Source: Lethocerus indicus
Taxonomy: Eukaryota > Arthropoda > Insecta > Hemiptera > Belostomatidae
Direction: 5' to 3'
NCBI GenBank assembly: GCA_019843655.1
Contig: JACDQD010000005.1
Location: 15,641,758 to 15,705,757 of the forward strand
DNA length: 64,000 nt
Below are positions 61,809 to 64,000 of the stretch, one piece after another. The translations under genes and the position numbers were made by a program. The stretch's first letter is position 1. Every line of letters starts with the position of its first letter. The notes beneath the pieces were generated by a model. That model searched no databases, was not told the origin of the DNA, and saw only the letters and a program-made list of their open reading frames with translations.

Positions 61809-62351
61809 GTATAATGGTATGATATATAAATATTTAATGGGAGTCAGCTGGGACATGGACTGGTAAGGGTGGAGAGATGGTATTGGTTGAGGGGGAGAGA
61901 GTAGGTTATTTGATCCATAATTTTTGTTGTTGTTAATTAAAGTTTGATTGTTGCTTTGGGGTTGCTTTTGCTGTTTTACATATGTAAGTTTTTGCTGATT
62001 TTGTTGAGTGTGAGTTTGAATCGGTTACAAATAGTTATTTTATATTTAAGATGGGATATCGGTTCATAGATATATAGGTATTTATGGGAGGCAACAGTAC
62101 AGGAGATTCTAGAAGAGCAGGATAGTAGACAGAGAGTGTAATAGTACAGTCGTCAGCTGGGACATGGACTGAGGGGAGAAGTAGGTTATTTGATCCATGA
62201 TTCAATACAGAAGTGCAAACATTAATATAAGATGGGAGTAGACAGAGATAAGTTTTAGCTGTGTTATGATAATAGTTAGCATATAGTAGTCAGAGATGTA
62301 TACAGATCTAGAAGAGCAGGATAGTAGAGCAATAAGAATGGATGGTATGTA

Positions 62352-62425
<74 letters not shown>

Positions 62426-62514
62426 ATGTGAGTAATGAAAAGATATATAAATATTTAATAGTGGGACATGGACAGAGAGTGTATACAACATATAAGATAT
62501 ATGGATATAGTAGG

Positions 62515-62551
<37 letters not shown>

Positions 62552-62921
62552 GATATATAAATATTTAATGGGAGTCAGCTGGGACATGGACTGGTAAGGG
62601 TGGTGAGATGGTATTGGTTGAGGGAGAGAGTAGGTTATTTGATCCATAATTTTGTTGTTGTTAATTAAAGTTTGATTGTATTAGTTGCTTTTGCTGTTTT
62701 TTACTTGAATGAGATAGTGTTTGAAGTAATTTTTATATGTAAGTTTTGCTGATTTTAGCTGAAGTGTCAGTTTGAATCGGTTACAAATAGTTATTTTATA
62801 TTTAAGATAAAGGGATATCGGTTCATAGATATATATCGGTATTTATGGGGAGGCAACAGTACAGGAGATTCTAGAAGAGCAGGATAGTAGACAGAGAGGT
62901 AATAGCACAGTCAATAAGAAT

Positions 62922-62985
<64 letters not shown>

Positions 62986-63163
62986 GGTTTGATATATAAA
63001 TATTTAATGGAGTTTTACATATGTAAGTTTTGCTGATTTTGTTGAGTGTGAGTTTGAATCGGTTACAAATAGTTAATTTTATATTTATCGGTTGATAGAT
63101 ATATAGGTATTTATGGACAGTACAGGAGATTCTAGAAGAGCAGGATAGGTAATAGTACAGAAT

Positions 63164-63222
<59 letters not shown>

Positions 63223-63527
63223 GGATATATAAATATTTAATGTACTGGTAAGGGTTGGTGAGAGGTTGAGGAGAGTAGGTTATTTGATTCATATTGTTGT
63301 TGTTAATTAAAGTTTAATTAGTTGCTTTGTTTTTTACATGTAAGTTTTTCTGATTTTTTCTGCGGCCGCTTGTACGTTACAAATAGTTATTTCATATTTA
63401 AGATAGGATATCGGTTCACAGATATATAGGTATTTATGGGAGGCAAACAGTGTGAGATTCTAGAAGGCAGGATAGTAGATGGAGAGAGAGTAATAGTACA
63501 GTCAATAAAGATGTGGATGGTATGTAA

Positions 63528-63574
<47 letters not shown>

Positions 63575-63939
63575 GTACGTTTAATGATATATAAATATTT
63601 TGAGTCAGCTGGTACATGGACTGGTAATGGTACAGAGATGTATTGTTGGGGAGAGAGTAGGTTATTGATCCATAATTTTGTTGTTACAATTAAAGTTTGA
63701 TTGTGCTGGCTTTGGGGTGGGGTACATATGTAAGTTTTGCTTTTTGATTTTGTTACATATATGAAAGATTTACAAATAGTTAGTTTGAACTGTAGTTTGA
63801 TATCGGTTCACAAAGGTAGGTTACTCTAGAGATGGGATCGGCAGGATAGAAAGAGTGGGAGGCAATACATACAGGATCTAGAAGAGCAGGAAGTAGACAG
63901 AGAGTGTAATAGTAATGTCAATAGGATGTATGGTGTATA

Positions 63940-63978
<39 letters not shown>

Positions 63979-64000
63979 ATATAATATTATATATAGATGT
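58305..64000 (+). repeat. Satellite array of about 410-425 bp units seeded by nad1
   Basis: The marker gtgtgagtttgaatcggtta recurs at about 58305, 58715, 59126, 59549, 60761, 61182, 61590 and 62009, then in shorter degraded form near 62768, 63047 and 63380. Each unit runs: nad1-derived end, 'gggaggcaacagtacaggag', 'agcaggatagtagacagaga', an (AT)n tract of variable length, 'gggagtcagctgggacatgg', 'gttgttgttaattaaagttt', and a 'gtaagtttttgctgattttg' bridge into the next unit. Units beyond about 62130 are scrambled and shortened. Open frames through the AT tracts are artefacts of the repeat. Confidence 0.92.
59931..60394 (+). other. Non-unit insert within the satellite array
   Basis: A T-rich 464-bp segment that is not part of the unit. 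It ends in ctatcctgtagcttatatta, almost the same as the left edge of the NUMT (57778, ctatcctgtggcttatatta). A piece of it (ttacttgaatgagatagtgt) recurs at about 62703. It may be further mitochondrial sequence, but no gene was identified. Confidence 0.5.

Noticed and set aside
58406..63292. Repeated frames beginning MDQITYS or MNQTLINNN in the satellite
   Set aside because: They occur once per unit on the minus strand, run through the AT tract, and vary in end point with tract length. Not genes.

Overview
This window is nuclear DNA of an insect. It is AT-rich and intron-bearing, and contains long dinucleotide tracts, several interspersed-repeat families, a mitochondrial insertion and two large tandem arrays. 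The species cannot be named from the sequence. The size and repeat load fit a large, repeat-rich genome, but that is inference.

Region 1 (about 0.9-30 kb) is a cluster of seven paralogous genes. They encode secreted, proline/valine-rich proteins of the low-complexity cuticular type (CPLCP-like, dense PV and PY dipeptides). Six are on the minus strand (A 877-1889, B 2999-3928, C 6135-7016, E 14211-15037, F 24499-25557, G 28725-29732) and one on the plus strand (D 10499-11569). Each has a signal peptide, a Lys-Arg site just after it in nearly every member, a long VPVPV/PYPV domain whose blocks are collinear between paralogs, and a variable tail rich in Gly, His, Ser or acidic residues. None has a visible intron. 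All seven share one promoter layout: an A/T box about 31-35 nt upstream of a TCAKT-like initiator, then a leader of only 7 nt before ATG. A and E each carry one frame break. A separate two-exon gene (15799-17494) lies inside the cluster and encodes a 64-residue secreted Gly/Lys peptide. These proteins probably act together as extracellular structural components of cuticle.

Region 2 (about 9-23 kb and 43.5-45.9 kb) carries copies of a repeat called R1 here. Two copies at 20.8-22.9 kb form a fold-back palindrome, and one arm is interrupted by a 1.08-kb inverted-repeat DNA element. A different inverted repeat lies at 33.08-33.52 kb.

Region 3 (35419-41475, plus strand) is an anoctamin gene of the ANO10/TMEM16K type. 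It has 11 or 12 coding exons, and one intron appears to use a GC donor.

Region 4 (44.3-55 kb) holds a Gypsy-type retroelement remnant (integrase end, polypurine tract, LTR). It is followed by a macrosatellite with units of about 1.83-1.96 kb, each carrying a decayed integrase C-terminal piece.

Region 5 (55-64 kb) has a short perfect hairpin, two candidate spliced non-coding exons and a 384-bp duplication. A broken mitochondrial nad1 copy (57785-58322) then leads directly into a satellite of about 410-425 bp units that runs to the window end. Each unit repeats the last part of the nad1 fragment and an (AT)n tract. The two protein-coding regions (cuticle cluster and anoctamin) show no functional link.
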